From assembly GCA_041686955.1 (NCBI GenBank), contig JAWLCV010000071.1, positions 1-20,959 of the forward strand: 20,959 nucleotides of DNA. The letters are read 5' to 3'. The DNA comes from UBA7803 sp041686955. Its GTDB lineage: Bacteria; Pseudomonadota; Gammaproteobacteria; Pseudomonadales; Azotimanducaceae. Positions within the stretch are counted from its first letter, which is position 1, and the number at the start of each line of letters is the position of its first letter. Made by a program: the position numbers and the translations under genes. A model generated the notes under the pieces. That model worked only from the letters and a program-made list of their open reading frames with translations, was not told the origin of the DNA and searched no databases. This document shows, piece by piece, positions 14,710 to 20,959 of the stretch.

Positions 14710-16635
14710 TCACTCCTTCGAATCACGCAGCGAGTCGACGATGCCGCCGAACTCCTGACGGTTCTCCTCGGAAAGCTCCGCCAGCACCTGGTGGGCCTTC
14801 TGCAGCCGCTCCCGGTGGGCGCCGCGCGTGTGCTCGGGGAGCCGCAACGGATGGCGCGCGTCCGGCAGCGGCACCGCGTCTGTGCTGATGCGGTCCAGCA
14901 CCGCCTGCATGCTGAGCTCACGGAATCCCTCGCGGAGCTTCTCGGAGACGTTCTGCAGGCGCACATCCGCACGCCGCAGGGTCGCCAGCTCCGCAAGCTC
15001 GTGGAGCGTTCCCAGGACCGTGCTGTCGAGATACTCGCAGGCGCCGAGGTCGATCACCAGAGCGCGCCCGGCGTCCATCACCGACAACGCCGCGTCCAGC
15101 AGCGCCTGGCCGCACATCCAGGTGACCCGGCCTTCGAGGATCAGGAAAGTGACGGACTCGGTCTCCGCATAATGAATCTGGGCGGCCACCTGCTCGCCTT
15201 CCCCCGCTTCGCCTTCTTCTTCCACCATCTCGTCGAGCACGTTTTCCCCGGGCCCCACCTCCAGCAGCATCATCGACACGTCGTCCCGATCCTCGCCGCC
15301 GGCACCGCCCAGCCGCGTCAGCAGGCGCGCCAGCGGATTGCTCTCCCCGCTGATGTCGCGCAGCGTCCCGGCCACGGTCTCGGCGCTCGGCGCCGGCTCG
15401 GCACCGTTGAACAAGCCATCGGTGTAGAGCAGCACCCGGTCACCCTCCTTCAGATCGAGCGCCTGCTCGCCGAACTCCGAGGCGGCGTAGAGGCCGAGCG
15501 CAGGGCCGGTGCGGGGGATGAGCTCGATGCGGCCGTCGGCGCGCACACAGATCAGCGGCGGGTGACCGGCGGAGGCGATCAACAGGTGCCGGCTGTTCTG
15601 GTCGTAGAGACAGTAGGCGGCGGTCACGAACACCCCCGGCGCCGGCTTGTCGTGCTGCATGGCGTCGTTGAGCCGGCTCAGCGCCTCGCAGGGCCGGTAC
15701 GGCCGGCCGTCATCGTCGGTGACCTCGAGGCGGTGCTTGAACAGCATGGAGATCATGGCGGCACTGACGCCGTGCCCCGCCGCGTCCGCCATCACCAGCA
15801 CCAGGTAGCGGTCGTCCGCCACCACCACGTCGAACAGGTCGCCGCCGATATTGCGCCCCGGCCGGTACAGGGTGTGCAGGCAGGCGCCGTGGAGCCTCGG
15901 CACGTCGTGAGGAAGCAGCGACCGCTGAATGATCTCCGCCCGATTGAGGTCCCGCTCCATGACCGCGGCCTGATCCTCGAGCAGCCGGCAGAGGGACGCC
16001 AGCTCGTCCCGGGACCGCTCCACCTGACGATTGCGCCGCTCCAGCACCTCCGCGTCCCGCTCGAGCCGGGCCACCGCCCGCCGCAGATCGAGCTGGGCCA
16101 CCACCTGCCGGGCCAGCGCCTCCAGGGAGGCCCGCTGCAGCGGCGAGAGGGTGCGCGGCTCGCGATCGATGACGCACAGCGTGCCGAGGGCGTAGCCCTC
16201 TGCCGTGACCAGCGGCGCGCCGGCATAGAAGCGCACTCCGGGCTCTCCCGCGACCAGGGGATTGTCGGCGAAGCGGGAATCCCGGGCGGCGTCTTCCACC
16301 ACCAGGAGCTCGTCGGGGCGCAGGATGGCGTGGGCGCAGAACGCCACGTCCCGCGGCGTCTCCGGCGCTTCCAGCCCCACCCGGGCCTTGAACCACTGGC
16401 GGTCCCGGTCCACCAGGCTCACGAGCGCGATGGGTGTGCCGCAAATCTGGGCGGCGATGCGGGTGATGTCGTCGTAGGCAGCCTCGGGCAGGGTGTCGAG
16501 GATCTCGTACTCCTCGAGCGCCGCTAGCCTGTCCTGCTCGTTGTCGGGTGGAGGTGCGGATCTCACCGGAGCGCTCCCGCTCGACCGTTGCCGGTTAGTG
16601 TACGCGTTCACGCGCGCTCTCGCGCAGCACGTCAT
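14710..16635 (-). CDS. GAF - PP2C (SpoIIE/RsbU-like) - STAS signalling phosphatase
   Basis: This 641-residue protein has three modules. A GAF sensor (about 50-185) contains LDTLPEAAYDDITRIAAQIC and TPRDVAFCAHAIL. A helical linker (185-235) leads to a SpoIIE-type PP2C Ser/Thr phosphatase (about 245-460) with metal Asps in GGDLFD (266), ADAAGHG (284), YTDG (406) and DDVSMM (451/452). An acidic linker (463-482) is followed by a STAS domain (about 485-585), with Ser538 in EYLDSTVLG at the place phosphorylated in anti-sigma antagonists. A helical tail ends the chain. In known partner-switching systems the phosphatase and STAS protein are usually separate. No RsbW-type kinase or sigma factor is in the window. 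The ATG overlaps the YqaA stop as ATGA. A GTG at 16566 with GGGAG 8 bases upstream is an alternative start. It is probably cytoplasmic. Confidence 0.9.
   Translation of the reverse strand: MTCCARARVNAYTNRQRSSGSAPVRSAPPPDNEQDRLAALEEYEILDTLPEAAYDDITRIAAQICGTPIALVSLVDRDRQWFKARVGLEAPETPRDVAFCAHAILRPDELLVVEDAARDSRFADNPLVAGEPGVRFYAGAPLVTAEGYALGTLCVIDREPRTLSPLQRASLEALARQVVAQLDLRRAVARLERDAEVLERRNRQVERSRDELASLCRLLEDQAAVMERDLNRAEIIQRSLLPHDVPRLHGACLHTLYRPGRNIGGDLFDVVVADDRYLVLVMADAAGHGVSAAMISMLFKHRLEVTDDDGRPYRPCEALSRLNDAMQHDKPAPGVFVTAAYCLYDQNSRHLLIASAGHPPLICVRADGRIELIPRTGPALGLYAASEFGEQALDLKEGDRVLLYTDGLFNGAEPAPSAETVAGTLRDISGESNPLARLLTRLGGAGGEDRDDVSMMLLEVGPGENVLDEMVEEEGEAGEGEQVAAQIHYAETESVTFLILEGRVTWMCGQALLDAALSVMDAGRALVIDLGACEYLDSTVLGTLHELAELATLRRADVRLQNVSEKLREGFRELSMQAVLDRISTDAVPLPDARHPLRLPEHTRGAHRERLQKAHQVLAELSEENRQEFGGIVDSLRDSKE
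14713..14718 (-). promoter_or_regulatory. Ribosome binding site deciding the EthD start
   Basis: AAGGAG on the minus strand lies 7 bases before the ATG at 14705 and inside the last codons of the phosphatase gene. It fixes the EthD start within a longer open frame and implies coupled translation. Confidence 0.75.
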
Positions 16636-17078
16636 GGCGAGGCCTCGAAGCTGGCGCCGATGCCGCTCACCAGGCCCAGCAGTATGGCGTAGCGGGCGCC
16701 CTTGCCGATGGCGGTGAGCAGCAGGAACACGGAGAAGCGCACCCGCATGACACCGGCGACGAAGGTGAGCGCGTCTCCCCCCACCGGCGCCCAGGCCATC
16801 AGCAGCGACCACACGCCGTAGCGCTGAAACCACTGCTGGGCTCGGCTCAGGGTGCCGGCCTGGAAGGGGAACCAGCGACGGTCCTGGAACCGCAGCAGGT
16901 AACGCCCCAGCACCCAGTTCACCGCCGCCCCCAGGGTGTTGCCCGCGGTGGCCCAGCTCCAAAGCGCCCACGGGTCGTATCCCGCCGCCTGCAGCCCGGC
17001 GAACATCACCTCGGAGTACGCCGGCAGCAGAGTGGCGGCGAGGAACGACACCAGGAACAGCCCGAGCAGAGCCTCCAT
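16632..17078 (-). CDS. YqaA/DedA-like (SNARE-associated) inner-membrane protein
   Basis: This 148-residue membrane protein is of the YqaA branch of the DedA/VTT superfamily. It opens with a hydrophobic LLGLFLVSFLAATLLPAYSE segment carrying the LLPxxSE motif. Next come ATAGNTLGAAVNWVLGRYLL and an amphipathic QQWFQRYG segment. GVWSLLMAWAPVGGDALTFVAG contains the re-entrant-loop Pro/Gly motif. MRVRFSVFLLLTAIGKGARY ends the core. Larger DedA relatives have been linked to lipid-carrier flipping and membrane homeostasis; the role of the short YqaA type is not established. The ATG lies 2 bases after the stop of the C26 hydrolase gene (TAG-TC-ATG), and its own TGA overlaps the next ATG. It is therefore in the middle of the coupled unit and may be the membrane partner of the amidoligase pair. 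Confidence 0.85.
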   Translation of the reverse strand: MEALLGLFLVSFLAATLLPAYSEVMFAGLQAAGYDPWALWSWATAGNTLGAAVNWVLGRYLLRFQDRRWFPFQAGTLSRAQQWFQRYGVWSLLMAWAPVGGDALTFVAGVMRVRFSVFLLLTAIGKGARYAILLGLVSGIGASFEASP

Positions 17079-17080
17079 GA

Positions 17081-17779
17081 CTAGCCCACGCTCGCGGCGG
17101 CGCGAAGCCGCGCCGCCGCCACCAGCGCGGCGAACAGAACCCGCTGGCGACGCGAGTGCAGCAGGAACTCCGGATGCCACTGCACGCCGAGGAGATACGG
17201 CCGCCGCGGATCTTCCACGGCCTGGACGATTCCGTCCCGGTCGCGGCCGCTCACCTCGAGGCCCCGGCCGAGACGGTGGATGCCCTGGTTGTGCAGACTG
17301 TTGATGCGCGCCTGCTCGCCGCCCATCAGCTCCGACAGCCGGCTGCCGGGAACCAGCAGCAGGGTCTTCAGGGGGAGCAGCGTGCGCCGGTGGGAGGTGT
17401 GCCGCCGCCGGCTGCGTAGCTCCTGGTGCAGGTCGCCGCCGAGGCGGACGTTCAGGAGCTGCGCGCCGCGGCAGATGCCGAGCAGCGGCAGGCCCCGCGC
17501 CAGCGCATCGTCGATCACCGCCGACTCGAACACGTCCCGCTCCGGGTCGTAGTGCGGCAGCACCTGGGATTCCTGGGCGTAGAGCACGGGATCCACGTCG
17601 TGGCCGCCGGTGATCACCACTCCGTGATGAGGCCGTGCCGACTCCGGCGCCGCCGGCGAAAGCTGCACGCTGCGGCCGCCGCCGAGTGCCACGGCCGCGG
17701 CCACGCACAGCCGCGGCGCCGCGGCGCCGCGGCGGGGGCCCGTCACCGCGATCAGCGGGCGGTCGGATCCTGAAGCCAA
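17081..17779 (-). CDS. C26-family class I glutamine-amidotransferase-like hydrolase
   Basis: This protein of about 232 residues is of the peptidase C26/PuuD type. PuuD cleaves gamma-glutamyl-GABA, and the wider family hydrolyses gamma-glutamyl amides. VVITGGHDVDP is the oxyanion region, LLGICRGAQLLNV carries the nucleophile Cys, INSLHNQGIH is the PuuD-like loop, and GVQWHPE holds the His-Glu pair. No separate synthetase or ammonia-accepting domain is fused, so free-standing hydrolysis is likely. The start is a TTG, chosen because AGGTGA lies 4 bases upstream and the first beta-strand (RPLIAVTG) would otherwise be lost; no in-frame ATG lies close by. It overlaps the end of the amidoligase gene by 28 bases. 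The pairing suggests that this enzyme breaks, or supplies ammonia for, the bond the ligase makes. Confidence 0.87.
   Translation of the reverse strand: MASGSDRPLIAVTGPRRGAAAPRLCVAAAVALGGGRSVQLSPAAPESARPHHGVVITGGHDVDPVLYAQESQVLPHYDPERDVFESAVIDDALARGLPLLGICRGAQLLNVRLGGDLHQELRSRRRHTSHRRTLLPLKTLLLVPGSRLSELMGGEQARINSLHNQGIHRLGRGLEVSGRDRDGIVQAVEDPRRPYLLGVQWHPEFLLHSRRQRVLFAALVAAARLRAAASVG
17710..17733. repeat. 24-base GC palindrome of period 8 inside the C26 gene
   Basis: A core of almost three copies of CCGCGGCG (17711-17732), flanked by G and C, forms a perfect palindrome of 24 bases. It lies in frame in the 5' part of the C26 gene (encoding Gly-Ala-Ala-Ala-Pro-Arg). It most likely reflects GC-rich codon use or slippage, but could fold stably in the message. 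Confidence 0.6.
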
Positions 17780-18777
17780 GGCCTCACCTGTTCCGCCCAG
17801 TCGTCCATCAGCCGGCCGAGGGGCCGGTCCAGATACTCGAGGTAGCGCACGCACAGGTCGTCCAGCCGCCTCGGTTCCCCGGCCAGCCGCTCCACCTCCA
17901 GCCAGCCGCACCAGGCCTGGCGCACCCCCCAGCCGGGCTCGTCGATCTGGCAGTTCGGCAGGCGGTAGTGCAGCGCGGGGCGCGGCTTGATCCGCGGGTC
18001 GTCCACGGCCGCGCGCACCCGCGCCTCGTCCAGGTGGGCGAACAGCGGCAGCAGGTCCAGCGCCCGATTGCGGGTGGGGTTGTCCCGCAGGTAGTCGTCC
18101 ATGAGCCGGGCCAGATCCGGCCGGTAGCCGGGGTCGATCACCTTGCGCACGTAGTCCGCCGGATACGGGTCGATGTACACCATGAGCCGCCGCAGCAGAT
18201 CCAGCCGGGCCTCCGCCTTCAGCCAGTCGAACAGACACACGAAGGCTTTGAGGTAGGCGGCGATGGTGACGGCTTCCGTGTCCGGCAGCTCCGGATTGAG
18301 GTGGAGCCCGAAGGCGAACGCCAGGCCGTCGTGGGTTCCCCGCGCCCCCGCCTCCCGCAGCCGGGCGATCAGGCTCTCCACCTCGTGCAACCGGGTCATG
18401 GGCAGCGGCGGGCTCACCACCTCCATGGGCACGACCGCCTGAGAGCCGGCCGCGAGCAGTTCCTCGGCGGCTTCGTCGAGCGGCCCGAGCGGCCCCTGAT
18501 CGTCGCGCCGCGCATCGTTCCGGGCGCGGGCGCGGCCGCGGGCGCGGAGCCAGGTGAAATCCAGCTCCACGGCCCAATCCCCCGCCGCGTCACCGTGGAC
18601 GCGATGCTCGTAGCGGCTGACCGCCTCCACCGTACCGCCCACCTCCGCGGCCACCAGGGCGGACATGGCCTCGATGGGCAGGCCCTGCATCTCCAGCTCG
18701 ACGCCGATCCGGCGCAGCGCGCCGCTGCGGGTATGGAGCCGCGGCGGCATGGGCAGGCTGGCGGAGCGCTGGGACAC
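17752..18777 (-). CDS. Amidoligase (COOH-NH2 ligase, glutamine-synthetase fold)
   Basis: This protein of about 341 residues belongs to the Amidoligase_2 family (PF12224), predicted to use ATP to join a carboxyl and an amino group. Visible motifs are RRIGVELEM (22-30), WAVELDFTW (68-76), PMEVVSPPLP (117-126), FGLHLNPE (156-163) and RPALHYRLPNCQIDEP (about 267-282), in the order expected for the family. A basic low-complexity insert (RARGRARARNDARRDD, about 77-92) follows the second strand. GTG at 18777 has GAGG 6 bases upstream; ATG at 18750 also fits the family start, and the frame opens at 18840. It is the first gene of the five-gene unit and overlaps the C26 gene. Family members are predicted from comparative genomics to make unusual peptide or amino-acid amides; the substrate here is unknown. 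Confidence 0.85.
   Translation of the reverse strand: MSQRSASLPMPPRLHTRSGALRRIGVELEMQGLPIEAMSALVAAEVGGTVEAVSRYEHRVHGDAAGDWAVELDFTWLRARGRARARNDARRDDQGPLGPLDEAAEELLAAGSQAVVPMEVVSPPLPMTRLHEVESLIARLREAGARGTHDGLAFAFGLHLNPELPDTEAVTIAAYLKAFVCLFDWLKAEARLDLLRRLMVYIDPYPADYVRKVIDPGYRPDLARLMDDYLRDNPTRNRALDLLPLFAHLDEARVRAAVDDPRIKPRPALHYRLPNCQIDEPGWGVRQAWCGWLEVERLAGEPRRLDDLCVRYLEYLDRPLGRLMDDWAEQVRPWLQDPTAR
17784..17789 (-). promoter_or_regulatory. Ribosome binding site supporting the TTG start of the C26 gene
   Basis: AGGTGA on the minus strand, 4 bases before the TTG at 17779, matches the anti-Shine-Dalgarno tail of 16S rRNA. It lies inside the amidoligase coding sequence, which suggests translational coupling of the pair. 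Confidence 0.6.
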
Positions 18778-18843
18778 GCGGGGCCTCGGCTGGCGCAGAC
18801 ATGGTGCCAATACCCTACCCCATCGCCCCGGGCCGTTCATCGG

Positions 18844-18872
18844 TTGTCCGCGCCCAGCGCCGCCGGTATCTT
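18844..18872 (+). promoter_or_regulatory. Candidate sigma70 promoter for the GPH symporter gene
   Basis: TTGTCC (18844-18849) and TATCTT (18867-18872) are each 4 of 6 to consensus at the ideal 17-base spacing. Transcription would start near 18879 and leave a short leader holding the strong ribosome site GGGGAGGA. The divergent amidoligase promoter must lie between here and 18777, but no convincing hexamers were found for it. Confidence 0.38.
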
Positions 18873-18897
18873 CATCCGAGCACAGGGGAGGACGACG

Positions 18898-20478
18898 ATG
18901 TCAGAAACCGCGCGCGCCAGTCGCGCCGACGCCGAGGCACGCCGGCTGTCGAGCTGGGTGCTGGCCTCCTACGGCGCGCCGGCGCTGCCGCTCGCCATGG
19001 TCACCCTGCCCATGGCCGTCTACCTCCCGGCGGTGTACGCCGATTCCGAGGGGTTCGGACTCAGCCTGGCATTCGTCGGTCTGGTCATGGTGCTCTCCCG
19101 GGTCTTCGACGGCATCACCGATCCGCTGGTGGGCTTCCTCTCGGACCGGATCTCCACCCGCTGGGGACGACGCAAGCCCTTCGTGCTGCTGGGCACCCCC
19201 ATCTACATCCTCGGCATCTGCCTGCTGTTCGTCCCGCCCATCGAGTTCACCGAGATGACGCTGCTGGGGCTCACCTTCGACTCCGGCTACGCCTGGATGC
19301 TCGGCATGCTGGTGCTGACCTACGTGGGCGCCACCATCAAGGACGTCCCCTACAGTGCCTGGGGCGCCGAGCTCTCCAGCAACTACAACGAGCGGACTCT
19401 GGTGACGAGCTGGCGGGAAGGCTTCAGCGTCACGGGCGCGCTCATCGGCGCCTTCACACCGGCCATCATCTTCTTCTTCGGCTACGACAAGCCCACCGAC
19501 GCCGTGTACTTCCTGTCGCTGGCCATCGCCTTCGTCATGCCGGTGCTCATCGCCAACTGCCTGATCTCCACCCCGGAATTCCCCGCCGTGGAGACCCGCA
19601 CCACCCGGCTGCCGCTGCGCGAGAGCTTCCGCTACGTGTGGCAGAACGAGCCGTACCGGCGGCTGGTGATCATCTTCCTGTTTTCCACCATCGGCTCGGC
19701 CATGACCAACACGCTGTCGTTCTTCTTCGTCAAGCACGTGCTGCTGGCCGGCGACCTCTACGGCTTCTACCTGGCCCCCTACTTCCTCTCGCAGATCGTC
19801 GCCATACCGCTCTGGTTCAAGCTTTCCCGGCGCATCGGCAAGCACCGGGCCACCATGGCAGCCATCGGCTGGTACGCTCTGTGGTCGTGCTTCATCCCCT
19901 TGCTCGCCGTGGCGCCCATGGTCTGGTTCGAGCCCTTCGCCATCCCCCACGTGCTGGCGTTCCTGCCGGCGGACGCCCACGCCGCGGCCGTGGCGTACTT
20001 CGAAGGCATTCCCACCGGCAAGTTTCTGTTCTTCATCCTGGTCATGTGCCTCAAGGGCTCGTCCATCGGCGCGCTCACCGCCCTGCCCTACGCCATGGCC
20101 GCGGACGTGGTGGACCTGGACTCCGCCCAGACCGGCAAGAGCCAGGGCGGCGCCTACTTCTCCATCTGGTCCATGACCCGCAAGCTCGCCTACGCGCTGG
20201 GCCTGTTCATCGGCACCAACCTGGTGGTGCTGTTCGGCTTCGACTCCCTGGCGGATCCGCGCAACACCACCAACACCACCTTCGCCCTGCTCATGCTGGG
20301 GGTGACGTACTCGGTGATTCCGGCGCTGTTCAAGTTCGTGGCGATGCCGTTGTTGTGGAACTACAGCCTCACGGAAGAGCGGGTGCGGGAGATTCAGGCG
20401 CAGATCGCACGGGGCCGGGCGGCCCCGAACCCTCCGGCCCCGGGCAGTCCCGAGCTGGTGAACCCCCCGGCCGCGTGA
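18898..20478 (+). CDS. GPH-family (MelB-like) sugar:cation symporter
   Basis: This 526-residue MFS transporter of the glycoside-pentoside-hexuronide:cation symporter family (MFS_2) imports a sugar, glycoside or related solute with Na+ or H+. RVFDGITDPLVGFLSDR (69-85) contains the D71xxxD75 pair that matches the Na+-site Asps of MelB, and WGRRKPFVLLG is the loop 2-3 motif. About twelve hydrophobic segments follow. KDVPYSAWGAELSSNYNERT and ADVVDLDSAQTGKSQGG are typical GPH loops. A Pro-rich tail (about 505-526) extends past the last helix. GGGGAGGA lies about 6 bases before the ATG. Periplasmic side loops are long for the family (around 440-460 of the window frame, FAIPHVLAFLPADAHAA). The gene is divergent from the amidoligase unit. 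Substrate is unknown; a disaccharide would suit the GH65 block, which is speculation. Confidence 0.92.
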   Translation: MSETARASRADAEARRLSSWVLASYGAPALPLAMVTLPMAVYLPAVYADSEGFGLSLAFVGLVMVLSRVFDGITDPLVGFLSDRISTRWGRRKPFVLLGTPIYILGICLLFVPPIEFTEMTLLGLTFDSGYAWMLGMLVLTYVGATIKDVPYSAWGAELSSNYNERTLVTSWREGFSVTGALIGAFTPAIIFFFGYDKPTDAVYFLSLAIAFVMPVLIANCLISTPEFPAVETRTTRLPLRESFRYVWQNEPYRRLVIIFLFSTIGSAMTNTLSFFFVKHVLLAGDLYGFYLAPYFLSQIVAIPLWFKLSRRIGKHRATMAAIGWYALWSCFIPLLAVAPMVWFEPFAIPHVLAFLPADAHAAAVAYFEGIPTGKFLFFILVMCLKGSSIGALTALPYAMAADVVDLDSAQTGKSQGGAYFSIWSMTRKLAYALGLFIGTNLVVLFGFDSLADPRNTTNTTFALLMLGVTYSVIPALFKFVAMPLLWNYSLTEERVREIQAQIARGRAAPNPPAPGSPELVNPPAA

Positions 20479-20491
20479 CGGCGCCGGTCAC
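20475..20491. terminator. Possible bidirectional terminator hairpin at convergent stops
   Basis: GTGAC (20475-20479) pairs with GTCAC (20487-20491) around a GC-rich 7-base loop. Both convergent stop codons lie in the stem. There is no T-tract, so this is a weak call. Confidence 0.28.
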
Positions 20492-20959
20492 ACCCCGGCG
20501 TTCTTTCGGGCGGCGGCGCAGAAGGTGGCCACCGCCTCCTCCAGGTCGCGCCGCCGCTGCTCGCCGGTGCTTTCGCTGAAGCAGAACGACAGCCGGAGCT
20601 GATCAAGGCCGGCGCCCGGATCCCGTTCCCGGGCGTCCATCGGGTAGAAATCGTACATGGGAATCACCACCACCCCGTGATCCGCCACCAGCCGCTCGAC
20701 GAACGCCTCGTCGGTGCGCACCTCGGGGCTCTTGAACGTGAACACGGTGAAGAAGCCGGCCGCGGGCTCGGTCCAGTGAAAGAGCTCCGGGTAGGCGCCG
20801 AGGCCCTCGGCCAGGCCGGTGAGCATGATCCGGCGGTTCTCCCGATAGACGGCGAGCTTTTCCTCCGCCACCGGCCACAGCGAGTCGCGTTCGCTGTAGT
20901 CCGCCTCGTGCAGCAGCGCCTCGAATCCCAGAAGCGCCGCGGGATTCTGGAACAGGATC
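20488..20959 (-). CDS. Class I/II pyridoxal-phosphate aminotransferase, C-terminal part
   Basis: Only the last 157 or so residues are in the window; the frame is open to the right edge, where it reads ILFQNPAALLGFEALLHEA. The visible part is the C-terminal small domain of a fold-type I aminotransferase: a VYRENRRIMLTGLAEGL helix, AAGFFTVFTFKS, a VADHGVVVIPMYDFYP strand-turn, and LRLSFCFSE, whose Arg is the one that binds the substrate alpha-carboxylate. The pyridoxal-binding Lys lies outside the window. The GTG at 20871 is an internal Val, not the start. The gene converges on the symporter gene with a 9-base gap. Amino-acid specificity cannot be told from this part. Confidence 0.85.
   Translation of the reverse strand, partial: ILFQNPAALLGFEALLHEADYSERDSLWPVAEEKLAVYRENRRIMLTGLAEGLGAYPELFHWTEPAAGFFTVFTFKSPEVRTDEAFVERLVADHGVVVIPMYDFYPMDARERDPGAGLDQLRLSFCFSESTGEQRRRDLEEAVATFCAAARKNAGV

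Noticed and set aside
14706..14996. N-terminal extension of the EthD protein
   Set aside because: It lies inside the phosphatase coding sequence, while AAGGAG and the ATG at 14705 start precisely at the EthD domain.
16636..16971. N-terminal extension of the phosphatase
   Set aside because: It overlaps the YqaA gene in another frame and shows no conserved sequence; the ATGA overlap at 16632-16635 is the better start.
17635..18897. Upstream extension of the symporter frame by 421 codons
   Set aside because: The strong GGGGAGGA and ATG at 18898 match the family N-terminus; the upstream part is antisense to the amidoligase and C26 genes.
20869..20871. GTG as start of a small 127-residue protein
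   Set aside because: The frame remains open and conserved-looking up to the window edge, so this is an internal Val of a larger aminotransferase.
1..20959. CRISPR array, tRNA, insertion sequence or prophage
   Set aside because: No regularly spaced repeats, no cloverleaf with a GTTCRA loop, and no transposase, integrase or phage protein was recognised.

Overview
The window is about 21 kb of GC-rich, densely coded bacterial chromosome. Sixteen genes, one of them cut by the right edge, cover nearly all of it. No gap reaches 300 bases; the longest runs without a gene are about 105-126 bases at 3884-3989, 6861-6977, 9049-9174 and 18778-18897. I see no rRNA, tRNA, CRISPR array, insertion sequence or phage gene. 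The strong third-position GC bias makes long antisense open frames common, and these are not genes. The gene families (type B carboxylesterase, CaiB-type CoA transferase, D-aminoacylase-like amidohydrolase, EthD, GPH symporter, YqaA) fit a free-living Pseudomonadota bacterium, perhaps a gammaproteobacterium. That placement is an inference from gene content, not from a marker gene.

Layout. (1) 56-5801 is a catabolic block: an alpha/beta hydrolase (+); a CaiB/BaiF CoA transferase and a D-aminoacylase-type amidohydrolase in a two-gene minus-strand unit; and a divergent exported type B carboxylesterase (+). (2) 5841-7520 holds a Na+/Ca2+ exchanger-family membrane protein whose first alpha-repeat has lost its key residues, then a small heat-shock protein. 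(3) 7537-13850 is a sugar-stress block: a fused beta-phosphoglucomutase-like/trehalose-6-phosphate phosphatase protein (-), a divergent archaeal-type phosphoglycerate mutase (+), a GH65 disaccharide phosphorylase (-) and a GAPDH (-). A plausible reading is that GH65 makes beta-glucose-1-phosphate, the mutase domain turns it into glucose-6-phosphate, and GAPDH and the phosphoglycerate mutase serve lower glycolysis. The OtsB domain points to trehalose-phosphate chemistry, although no OtsA is in the window.

(4) 13929-18777 is the most unusual part: a tightly coupled minus-strand unit of five genes. In order of transcription they are a glutamine-synthetase-fold amidoligase, a C26 glutamine-amidotransferase-like hydrolase, a YqaA-type membrane protein, a GAF-PP2C-STAS signalling phosphatase and a tandem EthD-domain protein. 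Junctions are a 28-base overlap, a 2-base gap, a 4-base ATGA overlap and a 4-base gap. The amidoligase/hydrolase pair suggests making and breaking an amide or gamma-glutamyl bond on an unknown substrate, tied to a membrane protein and a stress-signalling output. (5) 18898-20478 is a divergent GPH-family sugar:cation symporter, and 20488 to the end is the C-terminal part of a class I/II aminotransferase (-).

Three of the four convergent gene pairs meet within 20 bases and carry short GC-rich inverted repeats that span both stop codons. The divergent region at 9049-9174 carries a perfect 14-base palindrome over a candidate -10 element.
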